Program-made: the position numbers and the translations under genes
The notes under the pieces: model-generated
Databases searched by the model: none
What the model was told of the DNA's origin: nothing
Seen by the model: only the letters and a program-made list of their open reading frames with translations
Origin: Roseateles violae
GTDB lineage: Bacteria; Pseudomonadota; Gammaproteobacteria; Burkholderiales; Burkholderiaceae_C
Length of the DNA: 64,000 nt
Reading direction: 5' to 3'
Assembly: GCF_030410485.1 (NCBI RefSeq)
Contig: NZ_JAUHHC010000005.1
Location: forward strand, 1-64,000
Part shown: positions 47,451 through 57,255 of the stretch, in pieces
How positions within the stretch are numbered: the first letter of the stretch is position 1
Layout of the letters: each line of letters begins with the position of its first letter

Positions 47451-49499
47451 CTAGCGCACCGGCAGCTGCAGATGCTCCGCCATGAAGGCCAGTGCCTCGG
47501 AGTCGCGTTCGACGTGCTTGTCGCGGGTCATCGTGTTGTGGCCAACATGCTGGCGGACGCGTAACAGCACCGGCCCGGACCCGGGCTGTCCGTTGTTCTG
47601 GAGCCACGCTGCGAACTTGCGGCCATGCCAGGGCGGACAGGCCATGTCGTCCGCTCCACAATCGACCAAGACCGCCGGGTATCTCTTCCCCACCCGGAGG
47701 TTCTGATAAGGCGACCACCGATAGAGCCACTGCGCTTCTTCGGCAACGAGCGGACTACCGTAATCGGCCGCCGCGACTGAAGCTGTGAAGGGGTCTCGGG
47801 AGCAGTCTAGTGCGTCGCACAAAGGCACCTGAGGGACGGCAGCCCCGAATAGGTCCGGCCGGAAGCTAATGGCTGCGCATACCGTCAGCCCGCCGTTCGA
47901 CGTGCCGGTGAGGCCGATCTGCTCCGAGCGAGCGATACCTCTGCGCGGTAGGTCCTCCAGGACAGCGAAGAGATCGGCGAAGGTATTCGGCTTCTGGGCC
48001 ATTCGGCCGCCGCGCCAGAAGCCTGCGCCAAACTCGCCGCCGCCGCGCAGGTGCACGTGCACCCACGCACCTCCCGCCCGAACCCACGCTGCCGCCATTT
48101 CACTCCAGCATGGCAGCCAGGGAACATTGAATCCGCCGTAGCCAGTAACGATCGTCGGCCGGTTCACTGCGCTCGCATCGGGCGAGCGCAACAAGTGATA
48201 GGTGACCAGGTTTCCGTCGGCCGCCTGCGCGTTCAACGTCTCAAGCGTCGCGCCATCGAGGCGACGCGCCGGCGGCGTCAACGCCTTTGTCTGGTTGTTT
48301 GCGACGTCATGGCAATAGGCACGAGGCCCCTCCAGAAGCGACGAATGCACGAACGAAATGCGTTGCCCATCGGACCACACGACTTCATCGATGATGGACA
48401 GGACGAAGCCGAGCGCAAATTTGCCTACGGCGCCAGCGCTGGGCAGTTCGATCTCGCGTTCCACCGTTCCGTCGAGTGCGACCACGCGCAGGCGCGAAGT
48501 GCCGTTGGGCATGTCGGCAACGACAAGCCGCCCCGCGCATTCCGTTACGCTCGCCAGCGTCGCCTCGCCTTCGGGCAACACTTCCCGCCAGGTCGATCGA
48601 TCCTGCGCCGTTGCCAGCGGGATCGCTATCAGGCGACCGTTCGTCGCTTCGTCCATCGTAATGGCCACATATTCACCGCCGACGATCGTGCCCTTCACCA
48701 TGCCATAGCTCGCGTCAAGGAACGGTTGCCACTCAGCACCTTCGACAAGCCGCTTGATGTAGGTCGGATGCACTGACGTCTGGTTCTCTCGGATGACGGC
48801 GTAGCGGCCATCCACAGTGACAGTCGGCATGACGGCTGGGTGCGCGTGCGCAAGCAGGACAAGCCGCTTTGTCAAGGCACTATCCAGCAGTTGTTCAAAG
48901 ACGCGCAAGCCGGGCGCAGCTGGCAAATCCGTCTGCGCCGCGTCCGCTCTTCCGGTGTAATAAAAGCCTGCGTTGTCTGGTAGCCATGCACTCGGCGCCG
49001 TCGCGGTGGCGAACCTGATCGCATGGCGCACTTCGGCGGTCGCCACGTCGATGACGCGCACGACCGTCCCCGTTCCTTCCGTCACGGTCACCAGCAACAA
49101 CGACGCATCGGGTGACGGCTTAATGTCATACAGGACGGCGTGCGGGCCGCACGTCGCCACATCGAACAGCATGCGCTGCTCGCCATCGATCGAGTCCGAA
49201 ACGGTGATGTGCGGCAGCTGCGCTCCATCAGGCACGTCGCGGCGGAACCAGCGCCCGCCGAGCGGCCGAGGAGCGTGGAAGCTGAACATGTCGACGTAGC
49301 CATCGGCGAGAAGCGCACGCAAGGGCTCGATGGCGGGCGTTGCGTTGCACGCAGCTCGCGCTATCTCGTCCTGAGCGTCTTCCCACGCCTTGGTCTCCGG
49401 CGTACTCTCCGCGAGCCAGCGGTACTCATCGACATACGAGACCGGTCCGAAGTTGACCGTCTCGGGCACGCGCCGCGTGGCAGGGTACGTGATCTTCAT
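47451..49499 (-). CDS. Prolyl oligopeptidase family (S9A) serine peptidase
   Basis: A 682-residue S9 peptidase with an N-terminal beta-propeller-type region (YVDEYRWLAESTPETKAWED, the family start) and a C-terminal alpha/beta hydrolase domain. The catalytic Ser is about residue 534 (GLTGTSNGGLTVCAA), the Asp is in VDCGADDMACPP and the His in RQHVGHNTMTRD. YGGFNVPWLPCW and LRGGGEFGAGFWRGGR are family blocks. S9 enzymes cut small peptides, often after Pro, and are cytoplasmic or periplasmic; no signal peptide is present here. It is preceded by the AraC gene on the same strand. Confidence 0.93.
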   Translation of the reverse strand: MKITYPATRRVPETVNFGPVSYVDEYRWLAESTPETKAWEDAQDEIARAACNATPAIEPLRALLADGYVDMFSFHAPRPLGGRWFRRDVPDGAQLPHITVSDSIDGEQRMLFDVATCGPHAVLYDIKPSPDASLLLVTVTEGTGTVVRVIDVATAEVRHAIRFATATAPSAWLPDNAGFYYTGRADAAQTDLPAAPGLRVFEQLLDSALTKRLVLLAHAHPAVMPTVTVDGRYAVIRENQTSVHPTYIKRLVEGAEWQPFLDASYGMVKGTIVGGEYVAITMDEATNGRLIAIPLATAQDRSTWREVLPEGEATLASVTECAGRLVVADMPNGTSRLRVVALDGTVEREIELPSAGAVGKFALGFVLSIIDEVVWSDGQRISFVHSSLLEGPRAYCHDVANNQTKALTPPARRLDGATLETLNAQAADGNLVTYHLLRSPDASAVNRPTIVTGYGGFNVPWLPCWSEMAAAWVRAGGAWVHVHLRGGGEFGAGFWRGGRMAQKPNTFADLFAVLEDLPRRGIARSEQIGLTGTSNGGLTVCAAISFRPDLFGAAVPQVPLCDALDCSRDPFTASVAAADYGSPLVAEEAQWLYRWSPYQNLRVGKRYPAVLVDCGADDMACPPWHGRKFAAWLQNNGQPGSGPVLLRVRQHVGHNTMTRDKHVERDSEALAFMAEHLQLPVR

Positions 49500-49577
49500 G
49501 CGCCGAGCGTACCGGTTGGCGAACCCCGATATTTAGGGTTCACGCCGGAAGTTTTAGGATGCCTGCACGGCGGCGCA

Positions 49578-50573
49578 TCAGTGAATCGCGACCAATCGCC
49601 CTGGCCTGCTCCGCCGTGCAAATTCCCGTGGCGATTCGCCGACGACATCGCGAAACGCCACGGCAAAGCTGCTCTGGTGCTGGTAGCCGACGGCGTCGGC
49701 GACCTGCCCGATGCTCAACTGTCCTTCGATAAGCAGCGCCTGCGCGCGCCCGATTCGTTGCTGCAGGCAGAACGCCTGGGGCGTCGTGCCGAGCGTCTGC
49801 TGGAACAACTGATTCAATTTGTTCTTGTTGGTGCCCAGTTCGCTGGAGAGTTCGAGCAGCGTCGGCGGGTCCGCGAATCGCTCCGTGAGGATGCGGCGGG
49901 CGGCGGCGATGATCTCCGCGTCGCGGCGGCTTCGTACACCGGAGCTCGAAGTCAATTCGAGCCGCTCGTTCCACGAAGCAGCGACGAGGGCCAACAGCTC
50001 GCTGGCTCGCGCCTGCACCTGCATGCGTCGCAGCGCCCCCGTGAGCCGGCTGTGGACCACGTCCTGCACAAGGCTAGCGATGTCCGTCTGGATCGGCATC
50101 GTGAGCGCGTTGCAGGGACGATCGAGCTCGCCACCCGCCAGCCTCCGCAAGGGTTCGGGCAAGTCGCCCGGCTCGAGCCGATGGTGGGCCAGCAACGACT
50201 GGGGTTCGAGGAGCACCGTCACGGCCCGTTGCCGCAGGCCGCCGGCGATGCCGACATCCAGCACGGTACCGCGCGGCAGCGCCGAGACCGCCACCACAGG
50301 GCGCTGAAAGGACCATGTTTCCCCGTTCTGCACATAGGCGCAGCTGTTGGCCAGCGAGGCGCGAATGAGCAAGGCGTCGGTCGACAGCACGGCGCGGTAT
50401 CGGATGTCGCGATGGAACTGCACGTCCCCCACCGTGATCTGGGCGTCGTCGCCGCAATAGGTCCGCACCGATCCTTCGCCGATCCCGCGCAGGTCGAATT
50501 CGACCCCACCGGCCCAGTCGACGATCGGCGGCTGGCTACGGCCTGCGAAGGGCTCGAAGAAGCGTGGGCTCAT
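49578..50573 (-). CDS. AraC-family transcriptional regulator
   Basis: A 331-residue regulator with an N-terminal effector region and C-terminal AraC double helix-turn-helix (ILTERFADPPTLLELSSELG, LNQLFQQTLGTTPQAFCLQQ, SIGQVADAVGYQHQSSFAVA, FRDVVGESPREFARR). The SSELGTNKNKLNQLFQ segment recalls the pyochelin-type (PchR) subgroup. It lies 78 bases upstream of the S9 gene on the same strand, and divergent from tetR, so it likely controls one or both flanks. Confidence 0.9.
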   Translation of the reverse strand: MSPRFFEPFAGRSQPPIVDWAGGVEFDLRGIGEGSVRTYCGDDAQITVGDVQFHRDIRYRAVLSTDALLIRASLANSCAYVQNGETWSFQRPVVAVSALPRGTVLDVGIAGGLRQRAVTVLLEPQSLLAHHRLEPGDLPEPLRRLAGGELDRPCNALTMPIQTDIASLVQDVVHSRLTGALRRMQVQARASELLALVAASWNERLELTSSSGVRSRRDAEIIAAARRILTERFADPPTLLELSSELGTNKNKLNQLFQQTLGTTPQAFCLQQRIGRAQALLIEGQLSIGQVADAVGYQHQSSFAVAFRDVVGESPREFARRSRPGRLVAIH

Positions 50574-50692
50574 GCGAATCTCCTCAAAACATTCACGTTT
50601 GTATTTTTAAGGTTATGGGCTGCTGTCGATCTACTGGTTTACACCGGCGTTTGGCGACGATGAGTTAATAAAGACAGTCATGTACGATTTAC

Positions 50693-50709
50693 CGGAATGG
50701 TCAATTCCG
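50693..50709. promoter_or_regulatory. Candidate TetR autoregulatory operator
   Basis: An inverted repeat CGGAAT-N5-ATTCCG overlaps the start codon of the tetR-like gene at 50697. Operators of TetR regulators are often in this position; the short arms and N5 spacing are modest evidence. Confidence 0.4.
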
Positions 50710-51308
50710 TAAAGGTTCCTGCGCAGCGCTGGGTCGAGGAGGCCCGCCGGACACTGTCCGAGGAAGGGATCGAGGCCGTCAAGGTGGACCGACTCGCGCA
50801 GCGGATCGGCGTGAGCCGCGGCGGCTTCTATCACCACTTTGTCGACCGCGCCGACCTGTTGTCGCGACTGCTGAAGCTCTGGTACGAAACGATTTTGTTC
50901 GTGCCGTTGCGGCTGGTGCTCAGGAACCCGGCTGACGCATTGCGCGCCGTCGATGAGATCGTGGACCACCTGATTCGCGAGGACATCTACGACCCGCGCT
51001 TCGACCTTGCGGTACGCGAGTGGGCACGGTCCGATCCAACCGTCGCGGTTGCTGTGGCGGGCGTCGATGCAAAGCGCATCGCCGCCCTCTACGAGGTGTT
51101 CCTGGCATTCGGCTGTGGCAAGAAGGAAGCCGACCTGCGCGCCCGCGTCTTCTACTTCCACCAAATCGGCTACTACGCGATCGGGATCGACGAGCCAGAG
51201 CCGGGACGTCGCGAACGTGCCAGGACCTACGTCGAAATCCTCTGCGGCGAGGCGAACATCGCCCGTGCATCCGCGCCGGCGGCCGGCCGGAAACGCAAGC
51301 GGGCCTAA
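50697..51308 (+). CDS. TetR/AcrR-family transcriptional regulator
   Basis: A 203-residue TetR regulator. The N-terminal helix-turn-helix (RWVEEARRTLSEEGIEAVKV, RLAQRIGVSRGGFYHHFVDR) is diagnostic; the C-terminal helical domain carries the ligand pocket. It is followed by soxB after 66 bases, so it may repress the sarcosine oxidase operon. A palindrome covers its start codon. The divergent AraC gene is 123 bases away. The last residues are basic (RKRKRA). Confidence 0.9.
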   Translation: MVNSVKVPAQRWVEEARRTLSEEGIEAVKVDRLAQRIGVSRGGFYHHFVDRADLLSRLLKLWYETILFVPLRLVLRNPADALRAVDEIVDHLIREDIYDPRFDLAVREWARSDPTVAVAVAGVDAKRIAALYEVFLAFGCGKKEADLRARVFYFHQIGYYAIGIDEPEPGRRERARTYVEILCGEANIARASAPAAGRKRKRA

Positions 51309-51374
51309 GGCCTAAGTTTTTGGTACGCAGGCCGAAGAGCGCAGGGCGTCGCTCCGGTACGCTCGAAATCCACG

Positions 51375-52625
51375 ATGCGTACACACTATTCAGCCTGGAG
51401 CCTTCTCTCCGCTTCGCCGCGCCACGATGACTGGGCGCCCGCGTGGCGAGAGGCTGAACCGAAGAAGAAGTACGACATCGTGATTATCGGCGGCGGCGGG
51501 CACGGTTTGGCCACCGCCTACTACCTCGCCAAGAACCACGCCATCCGCAACGTGGCGATCGTGGAAGCCGGCTGGATCGGCGGCGGAAACACGGGCCGCA
51601 ACACGACGATCATCCGCTCCAACTACCTCTATCCCGAAAGCGCAAGGCTCTACGAGCATTCCCTGCGCCTCTACGAAGGACTTTCCCGGGAACTGAACTA
51701 CAACATCATGTTCAGCCAGCGCGGCATTGTGACCCTGGCACATTCCCGCCACGACCTGGACGCGCACAGCCGCTGGGCCAACGCGATGCGATGCAACGGC
51801 ATAGACGCTGATCTGCTAACCGCCGAGGAGCTGCGCCGGCTCGTTCCGCGCCTGAACTTCGACGCGGGCGCGCGCTTCCCGCTTCTGGGCGGCTTCATCC
51901 AGCGACGCGCAGGGCCTGCGCGCCATGACGCGGTCGCGTGGGGCTATGCCCGCGCGGCGTCAGCTCTTGGTGTTGACATCATCCAGAGCTGCCCCGTCGA
52001 CGGCTTCATCATGGACGGCGGCCGGGTCACCGGCGTTCGCACAGGCAAAGGCGACATCCGCGCTGAGAAGGTCGCGATGGCCGTCTCTGGGCACTCCACG
52101 GTGCTCGCCGACATGGCGGGCTTCCGGTTGCCAGTCACGAGTTACGCACTCCAGGCCATGGTGAGTGAGCCTATCAAGCCCGTGCTCGACACGGTGCTTC
52201 TGTCACCGGCGGTCGGTGCCTACTGGAGCCAAAGCGACAAGGGCGAACTGGTGATCGGTGGTGCGCTCGACCTGTACCCGTCGTACGCCCAACGAGGCAG
52301 CTATGCGGTCACTCAGCAGGTACTCGCCGCCACACTGGAGATGTTTCCTTCGTTCTCGCGACTGCGACTTTTGCGCCAATGGGCAGGCATCGTCGATGTG
52401 GTGCAGGACTCAAGCCCGATCATCGGCCCCACCCCGGTGCCTGGTCTCTACATCAATTGCGGCTGGGGCACGGGAGGCTTCAAGGCCATCCCCGTCGGCG
52501 GCTGGACCTTGGCTCACGTGCTGGCAACCGGGAAGAGCCACGAGCTGGCCGAGCCGTTCCAGCTTGAACGGTTCGCAACCGGCCGCTTGATCGACGAAGC
52601 AGCGGCCGCCGGCATCGCACATTGA
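51375..52625 (+). CDS. soxB: Sarcosine oxidase beta subunit
   Basis: A 416-residue SoxB. The Rossmann motif VIIGGGGHGLATAYYLAKNH is at 36-55, and the start AWSLLSASPRHDDWAPAWRE matches the heterotetrameric sarcosine oxidase beta subunit. WIGGGNTGRNTTIIRSNYL and GIVDVVQDSSPIIG are family blocks. It holds covalent FMN and non-covalent FAD and oxidises sarcosine to glycine. soxD and soxA follow, so all four subunits are present. The product formaldehyde unit goes to tetrahydrofolate on SoxA. Confidence 0.96.
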   Translation: MRTHYSAWSLLSASPRHDDWAPAWREAEPKKKYDIVIIGGGGHGLATAYYLAKNHAIRNVAIVEAGWIGGGNTGRNTTIIRSNYLYPESARLYEHSLRLYEGLSRELNYNIMFSQRGIVTLAHSRHDLDAHSRWANAMRCNGIDADLLTAEELRRLVPRLNFDAGARFPLLGGFIQRRAGPARHDAVAWGYARAASALGVDIIQSCPVDGFIMDGGRVTGVRTGKGDIRAEKVAMAVSGHSTVLADMAGFRLPVTSYALQAMVSEPIKPVLDTVLLSPAVGAYWSQSDKGELVIGGALDLYPSYAQRGSYAVTQQVLAATLEMFPSFSRLRLLRQWAGIVDVVQDSSPIIGPTPVPGLYINCGWGTGGFKAIPVGGWTLAHVLATGKSHELAEPFQLERFATGRLIDEAAAAGIAH

Positions 52626-52640
52626 GAAGGACGTCGCGAC

Positions 52641-52916
52641 ATGCTCCAGATTGACTGCCCCCACTGCGGGAAGCGGCCCGAAAACGAATTCCACTGCGGC
52701 GGGCAGAGTCACATCCAGCGCCCTGCGCTCGATTGCAGCGACGAGGAATGGGGCGACTACATGTTCAACCGCGACAACCCGAAAGGTGACAGCGCCGAAC
52801 GTTGGAGGCATAGCTTTGGCTGCGGCCGCTGGTTCAACATGGTCCGCAGCACCGTGACACACGAGATCAAGGCGATCTACCGCATGACGGACCCGCGCCC
52901 GGAGATCAAAGCCTGA
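52641..52916 (+). CDS. soxD: Sarcosine oxidase delta subunit
   Basis: A 91-residue SoxD with the four zinc-binding ligands visible in IDCPHCGKR, EFHCGGQ and SFGCGRWFNMVR, plus EWGDYMFNRDNPKG, the family's core. It binds Zn and stabilises the SoxBA interface. Its stop and the soxA start overlap by one base (TGATG). Confidence 0.95.
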   Translation: MLQIDCPHCGKRPENEFHCGGQSHIQRPALDCSDEEWGDYMFNRDNPKGDSAERWRHSFGCGRWFNMVRSTVTHEIKAIYRMTDPRPEIKA

Positions 52917-55783
52917 TGGCTGGCTACCGACTCCCCTCGCCCGCAGGCGTTGCGCTGGATCGGGGCCGCAGGCTCGATTTTCAGTTCAACGGGCGCGCCT
53001 TATCTGGCTTCGCCGGGGACACGCTTGCATCGGCACTGATCGCAAGTGGCGAGCGCTTGATCGGTCGCAGCTTCAAGTACCACCGGCCGCGTGGAATCGT
53101 CTCCTGCGGCGCGGAGGAACCCACGGGACTGCTCGACATCGGCCATTGCGCGGAGCGGGTTCCAAATACGCGCGTGACGGACACCCCCCTTTTGCACGGA
53201 CTCGTTGCGCGCACGGGAAATGCCTGGCCGAGCCTGCGGTGCGACCTGGGCGCAATCAATTCGCTGTTCGCCCCGGTGCTCACGGCTGGCTTCTACTACA
53301 AGACGCTCATGTGGCCCCGCTGGCAGCTGTTCGAGCCCATGGTCCGCCGCATGGCGGGCTTGGGCCGCGCCGGTGATGGGGCAGACCCGGATCGCTACGA
53401 CGAGCTATCGGTCGCGACCGACGTTCTTGTCGTCGGTGCCGGCCTTGCGGGGCTGGAAGCTGCTGTCGGAGCGGCGGAGCAAGGCGCGCAGGTCACGTTG
53501 ATCGAATCGGACCCTTGGGTAGGCGGCTGGGCCGCGACGGTCGCTGCGGGGGCGTCCGGGCAGGCATCACAACTTGGGATGCAGCTTGCATCACTCGTCG
53601 ACCGGGCTGCCAAGGCTGGCGTGATAACGCGCACCCGCACGACCGTTTTCGGTCTGTACGACCATGGCCTCGCGGTCGCCATCGAGCCCGGCCACGGCGT
53701 CGTGCGCGAACGCACGATCAAGATCCGGTCCGGCCGTACCATCCTCGCGACTGGCGCTTTCGACCGGCCCCTGCTCTTCCCCGACAACGACCGGCCCGGT
53801 GTGATGTTTGCCCACAGCGCCGAACGCTACGCAGCACATTACGGCGTTGCTGTGGGACAGCAAGTGGTCCTCGCGAGCGCCTGCGATGCCGGGGTGGAGC
53901 TGGCGGAACGCCTTCGCAGTTGCGGCGTAAACATCTCAGCGGTGCTCGACCTTAGAAACGGCGAGCATGTTGTTGGTGTGCGCGGCCGAACCCGCGTTTC
54001 GGGCGTCCTGGTGGCGAGTGCCCGCGATCCAAAGCCTCGCGTGGTCGAGGCCGACACGCTGCTTCATACCGGTGGGTTCACGCCGAACGTGAGCCTGCAT
54101 TCGCAAGCGGGCGGCGGGCTGCAGTGGGATCCCGCCTCGTCGATGTTCGTTCCCTCTCGTCTGGCGCATGGCGTCGACCTGGTGGGTGCCTGTGCCGGTG
54201 CGTTTGACCTCGACGCGGCACGGGAGCATGCGCGTGAGACCGGGCGGGGTTGCCGCGCACCTGCGCCCGTTACGGGCACAGGCCCCGTCCCTTCGACCAA
54301 CGCGCCGCCAGGTGCTCTCCTCGCAAGGCGTTCAGGCAAGACGTTTGTCGACCTGCAGAACGACGTGTGTGACACGGACATCGCATTGGCTGCGCGCGAG
54401 AACTATCGCTCGGTGGAACACCTCAAGCGCTACACCACGACAGGCATGGCCACCGACCAGGGAAAGACCAGCAACGTGAACGCGCTCGTCACGATGGGCA
54501 TGCTCACAAACCGCTCGCCCGGCGAAGTCGGGACGACAAAGTTCCGCCCACCCTACAAACCCGTGACGCTCGGGGCCATCGCCGCGGGCCGGAACGGTGA
54601 GCGGTACCGGCCGCTCAAGCGAATGCCGGCGCATGCCTTTCACCAATCGAGAGGCGCGCTGTTCGAGGAATTCAGCGGCTGGTTGCGCCCAGCCGCTTAC
54701 CCCAAGGCGGGCGAAAGCCTCGACGCGGCCGCCCAACGCGAAGCGGCCCAGACTCGTTCAAGCGTGGGTCTTTTCGAAGGATCTCCGCTCGGGAAGATCG
54801 AAATCTACGGGCCGGATGCGGCGGCGTTCCTGGATCTGATGTACGTCGGCACGATGAGCACGCTGGCGGTCGGAAGCGCGCGGTATGGCCTGATGCTGAA
54901 CGAGAACGGCATCGTGATCGACGACGGGATCGTCGCGCGCCTGGGCCAGTACCACTTTTGGCTGAACACCACCAGTGGCGGCGCAGAGCGTGCCGCGCTG
55001 GCGTTCGAGGAATGGCTGCAGTGCGAATTCGTCGACCTGCGCGTCATCGTGCAACCGGTCGTGAGCCAGTGGGGCAACGTGACCGTCGCGGGCCCGAAGG
55101 CCTGGCAGTTGCTCGAGGCCGCCGGCTTCGACGCCGCGCTCGCGCCGGCTTCGATGAAGCACATGACGATACGCGAGGTGGACTATGCGGGGGTATCGAT
55201 GCGCGTTATGCGCGCAAGCTTCAGTGGCGAGCTGGGGTACGAAATCAACCTCCCCGCGCTGCACACGCAAGCGCTGATCGAACGCCTCTGGCAGCTCGGC
55301 GGGTCGTATGGCCTGGAGGTCGGCATGTACGGCGTGGAAGCCCTGATGTTGATGCGCCTAGAAAAAGGATTCATCCACGTCGGGGCAGACACCGACGGAA
55401 CCACGCTGCCGCATGACATTGGTATGGCCCGCGGACTCGACAGGAAGGCGGCCAATTTCGTCGGGCGCCGGTCACTGCTGCGCGCCGCAGCCACGGACCC
55501 ACATCGCATGCAACTGGTCGGAATCGTCCCTACGGACGGTAAGTCGCGGATTCCCGTCGGGGCGCACATTGCTCCCTATGCGCCGCCGGCGCCGATCGAC
55601 GGCTTCGTCACCAGCAGCGGTCACAGCCCCATGCTGCAGCATCCCATCGCCCTGGCGATGCTGCAGCATGGCTCCTCTCGATTGGGTGAGAAGCTGCGCA
55701 TCCATCACCTCGGCACCGAGATCGAAGCGCAAGTCGTGAAGACACCTTTCTTCGATCCTTCCGGAGAGCGCCTGCATGGTTGA
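52916..55783 (+). CDS. soxA: Sarcosine oxidase alpha subunit
   Basis: A 955-residue SoxA of normal length. It has an N-terminal ferredoxin-like fold without iron ligands (QFNGRALSGFAGDTLASALI, FKYHRPRGIVSCGAEEPTG), a NAD-binding motif VLVVGAGLAGLEAAVGAAEQ, a pyridine nucleotide-disulphide-type middle, and a C-terminal GcvT-like tetrahydrofolate domain (DLMYVGTMSTLAVGSARYGL, LGYEINLPALHTQALIERL). It passes the N-methyl one-carbon unit to tetrahydrofolate as 5,10-methylene-THF. It overlaps soxG by 8 bases. Confidence 0.95.
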   Translation: MAGYRLPSPAGVALDRGRRLDFQFNGRALSGFAGDTLASALIASGERLIGRSFKYHRPRGIVSCGAEEPTGLLDIGHCAERVPNTRVTDTPLLHGLVARTGNAWPSLRCDLGAINSLFAPVLTAGFYYKTLMWPRWQLFEPMVRRMAGLGRAGDGADPDRYDELSVATDVLVVGAGLAGLEAAVGAAEQGAQVTLIESDPWVGGWAATVAAGASGQASQLGMQLASLVDRAAKAGVITRTRTTVFGLYDHGLAVAIEPGHGVVRERTIKIRSGRTILATGAFDRPLLFPDNDRPGVMFAHSAERYAAHYGVAVGQQVVLASACDAGVELAERLRSCGVNISAVLDLRNGEHVVGVRGRTRVSGVLVASARDPKPRVVEADTLLHTGGFTPNVSLHSQAGGGLQWDPASSMFVPSRLAHGVDLVGACAGAFDLDAAREHARETGRGCRAPAPVTGTGPVPSTNAPPGALLARRSGKTFVDLQNDVCDTDIALAARENYRSVEHLKRYTTTGMATDQGKTSNVNALVTMGMLTNRSPGEVGTTKFRPPYKPVTLGAIAAGRNGERYRPLKRMPAHAFHQSRGALFEEFSGWLRPAAYPKAGESLDAAAQREAAQTRSSVGLFEGSPLGKIEIYGPDAAAFLDLMYVGTMSTLAVGSARYGLMLNENGIVIDDGIVARLGQYHFWLNTTSGGAERAALAFEEWLQCEFVDLRVIVQPVVSQWGNVTVAGPKAWQLLEAAGFDAALAPASMKHMTIREVDYAGVSMRVMRASFSGELGYEINLPALHTQALIERLWQLGGSYGLEVGMYGVEALMLMRLEKGFIHVGADTDGTTLPHDIGMARGLDRKAANFVGRRSLLRAAATDPHRMQLVGIVPTDGKSRIPVGAHIAPYAPPAPIDGFVTSSGHSPMLQHPIALAMLQHGSSRLGEKLRIHHLGTEIEAQVVKTPFFDPSGERLHG

Positions 55784-56357
55784 GCCCTTGTCCGTTTCCG
55801 CCAACGCGTTCATGCAGAACCTCCTGCCCTGGATCGACGCGGACGCCGATCGTCCCGGCGCGCGACGGTTGAACGCGATGCGTGTCGTCTCGATCCGGCA
55901 CATCACGGGCTCCCCAGCCGCGCAGCTGGCGCTCTCGCAATCGGGCTTTGCCTGGCCTGAGCGCAGCACGGACCTCGTTTCCGCCGACGGATTGCTCGCG
56001 ACACGACGGCACGCCGGAGAAATCATCGTGGTCGGTGATGACGCTGCGGCCTTGCAGAAAATCCTGCACGAACTAGCGCCAGGGGTCGATCTGGAGGTGA
56101 TGGCCATCGAGATGACGCATGGGACCGGGGTCATCGAGCTCCACGGCCCGCGGCTCGACGAATGGCTCGCACACCTGGTGGACCACTCGGCCATTCCCGC
56201 TGAAGGGCGCGCCAGCCGGTGCCGCCTGGTGGATGTGCCAGTGCTCCTTGTCCGTCCGGAAGCAGACCGGATCCGCCTGGTCGCGGACCGTTCGTTGTTC
56301 CCTTATCTAGCCCAGTGGCTGGCGTTTTCGCACGAGGGCGCGTTCTCCGATCTATGA
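55776..56357 (+). CDS. soxG: Sarcosine oxidase gamma subunit
   Basis: A 193-residue SoxG, the least conserved subunit. Support comes from position, overlap with soxA and purU (ATGA), and GcvT-like features such as VEMTHGTGVIELHGPRLDE-type MTHGTGVIELHGP and LAHLVDHSAIPAEGRASRCR. It completes the SoxBDAG complex. Length fits the family. Confidence 0.88.
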   Translation: MVEPLSVSANAFMQNLLPWIDADADRPGARRLNAMRVVSIRHITGSPAAQLALSQSGFAWPERSTDLVSADGLLATRRHAGEIIVVGDDAAALQKILHELAPGVDLEVMAIEMTHGTGVIELHGPRLDEWLAHLVDHSAIPAEGRASRCRLVDVPVLLVRPEADRIRLVADRSLFPYLAQWLAFSHEGAFSDL

Positions 56358-57211
56358 CTTCACCTGACTACATCCTCACAATCCGTTGTCGCGACACCAT
56401 CGGTATCGTGGCCGCAGTGTCGACCGCGCTTGCCGCCTCGCAAGCGTTCATCGCGGAGAGTTCGCATTTCGGCGACCCGGAGACCCGGCTGTTCTTCATG
56501 CGGACGGTCTTCAGGCCGACAGGGGAGGTGGTGCGCACTCTCGAAGATTTCCGCAAAGCTCTGGCGCCCGTCGCGCGGCGTTTTGGCATGGAGCTCGCCC
56601 TGTACGCTGCGGATTCGCGAACAAGAGTGTTGCTGGCTGTGAGCAAGCACGGCCACTGTCTCAACCACTTGTTGCACCAGTGGCACAGCGGCGAGCTACC
56701 GCTCGATGTGGTGGGGGTGGTCAGCAATCACGAAGACATGCGACGGCTCGTGGAGTGGTACGGCTTGCCGTATCACTATCTGCCCATGTCGGATGGCAAG
56801 GACAGGCAGGAGAGCCGCTTCCGCGAGGCGATCGCATCGAGCGGCGCGGAGCTGACGGTATTGGCCCGCTACATGCAGGTGCTGTCGGATGAAATGTGCC
56901 GGCACCTCGAAGGGCGCTGCATCAACATCCACCACAGCTTCTTGCCCAGCTTCAAGGGAGCCAAGCCCTACCACCAAGCCTACGCGCGCGGCGTCAAGGT
57001 GGTAGGCGCGACAGCCCACTATGTGACGAGCGACCTCGACGAAGGGCCCATCATCGAGCAGGAAACGCACCGGGTGTCCCATGCCTTCGACGCTGATGCT
57101 TTCGTGCGCAACGGCAAGGACATGGAGAACGTCGTGCTGTCCCGTGCAGTGCGCTGGCACGCCGAGCATCGTGTCATGCTCAACGGGTCACGCACCGTCG
57201 TGTTTCAGTAA
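56354..57211 (+). CDS. purU: Formyltetrahydrofolate deformylase PurU
   Basis: A 285-residue PurU starting MTSPDYILTIRCRDTIGIVA. The N-terminal ACT domain (residues 5-85) is followed by the formyltransferase domain with the catalytic Asn/His block CINIHHSFLPSFKGAKPY and DLDEGPIIEQ Asp. It hydrolyses 10-formyl-THF to formate and THF, freeing folate loaded by sarcosine oxidase. The ATG overlaps the soxG stop (ATGA). The longer upstream frame is non-conserved. A small palindrome follows the stop (57217-57234). Confidence 0.95.
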   Translation: MTSPDYILTIRCRDTIGIVAAVSTALAASQAFIAESSHFGDPETRLFFMRTVFRPTGEVVRTLEDFRKALAPVARRFGMELALYAADSRTRVLLAVSKHGHCLNHLLHQWHSGELPLDVVGVVSNHEDMRRLVEWYGLPYHYLPMSDGKDRQESRFREAIASSGAELTVLARYMQVLSDEMCRHLEGRCINIHHSFLPSFKGAKPYHQAYARGVKVVGATAHYVTSDLDEGPIIEQETHRVSHAFDADAFVRNGKDMENVVLSRAVRWHAEHRVMLNGSRTVVFQ

Positions 57212-57255
57212 ACAAACGGCCGCGATCGCGGCCGGTCAACTTTGGCGAACCAACT

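Noticed and set aside
56219-56353. Upstream extension of the PurU frame
   Set aside because: Overlaps soxG out of frame; family start and ATGA overlap support the ATG at 56354.
57217-57234. 18-base palindrome after purU
   Set aside because: Real palindrome but no T-tract, short, and the next gene is only 21 bases away; not called as a terminator.
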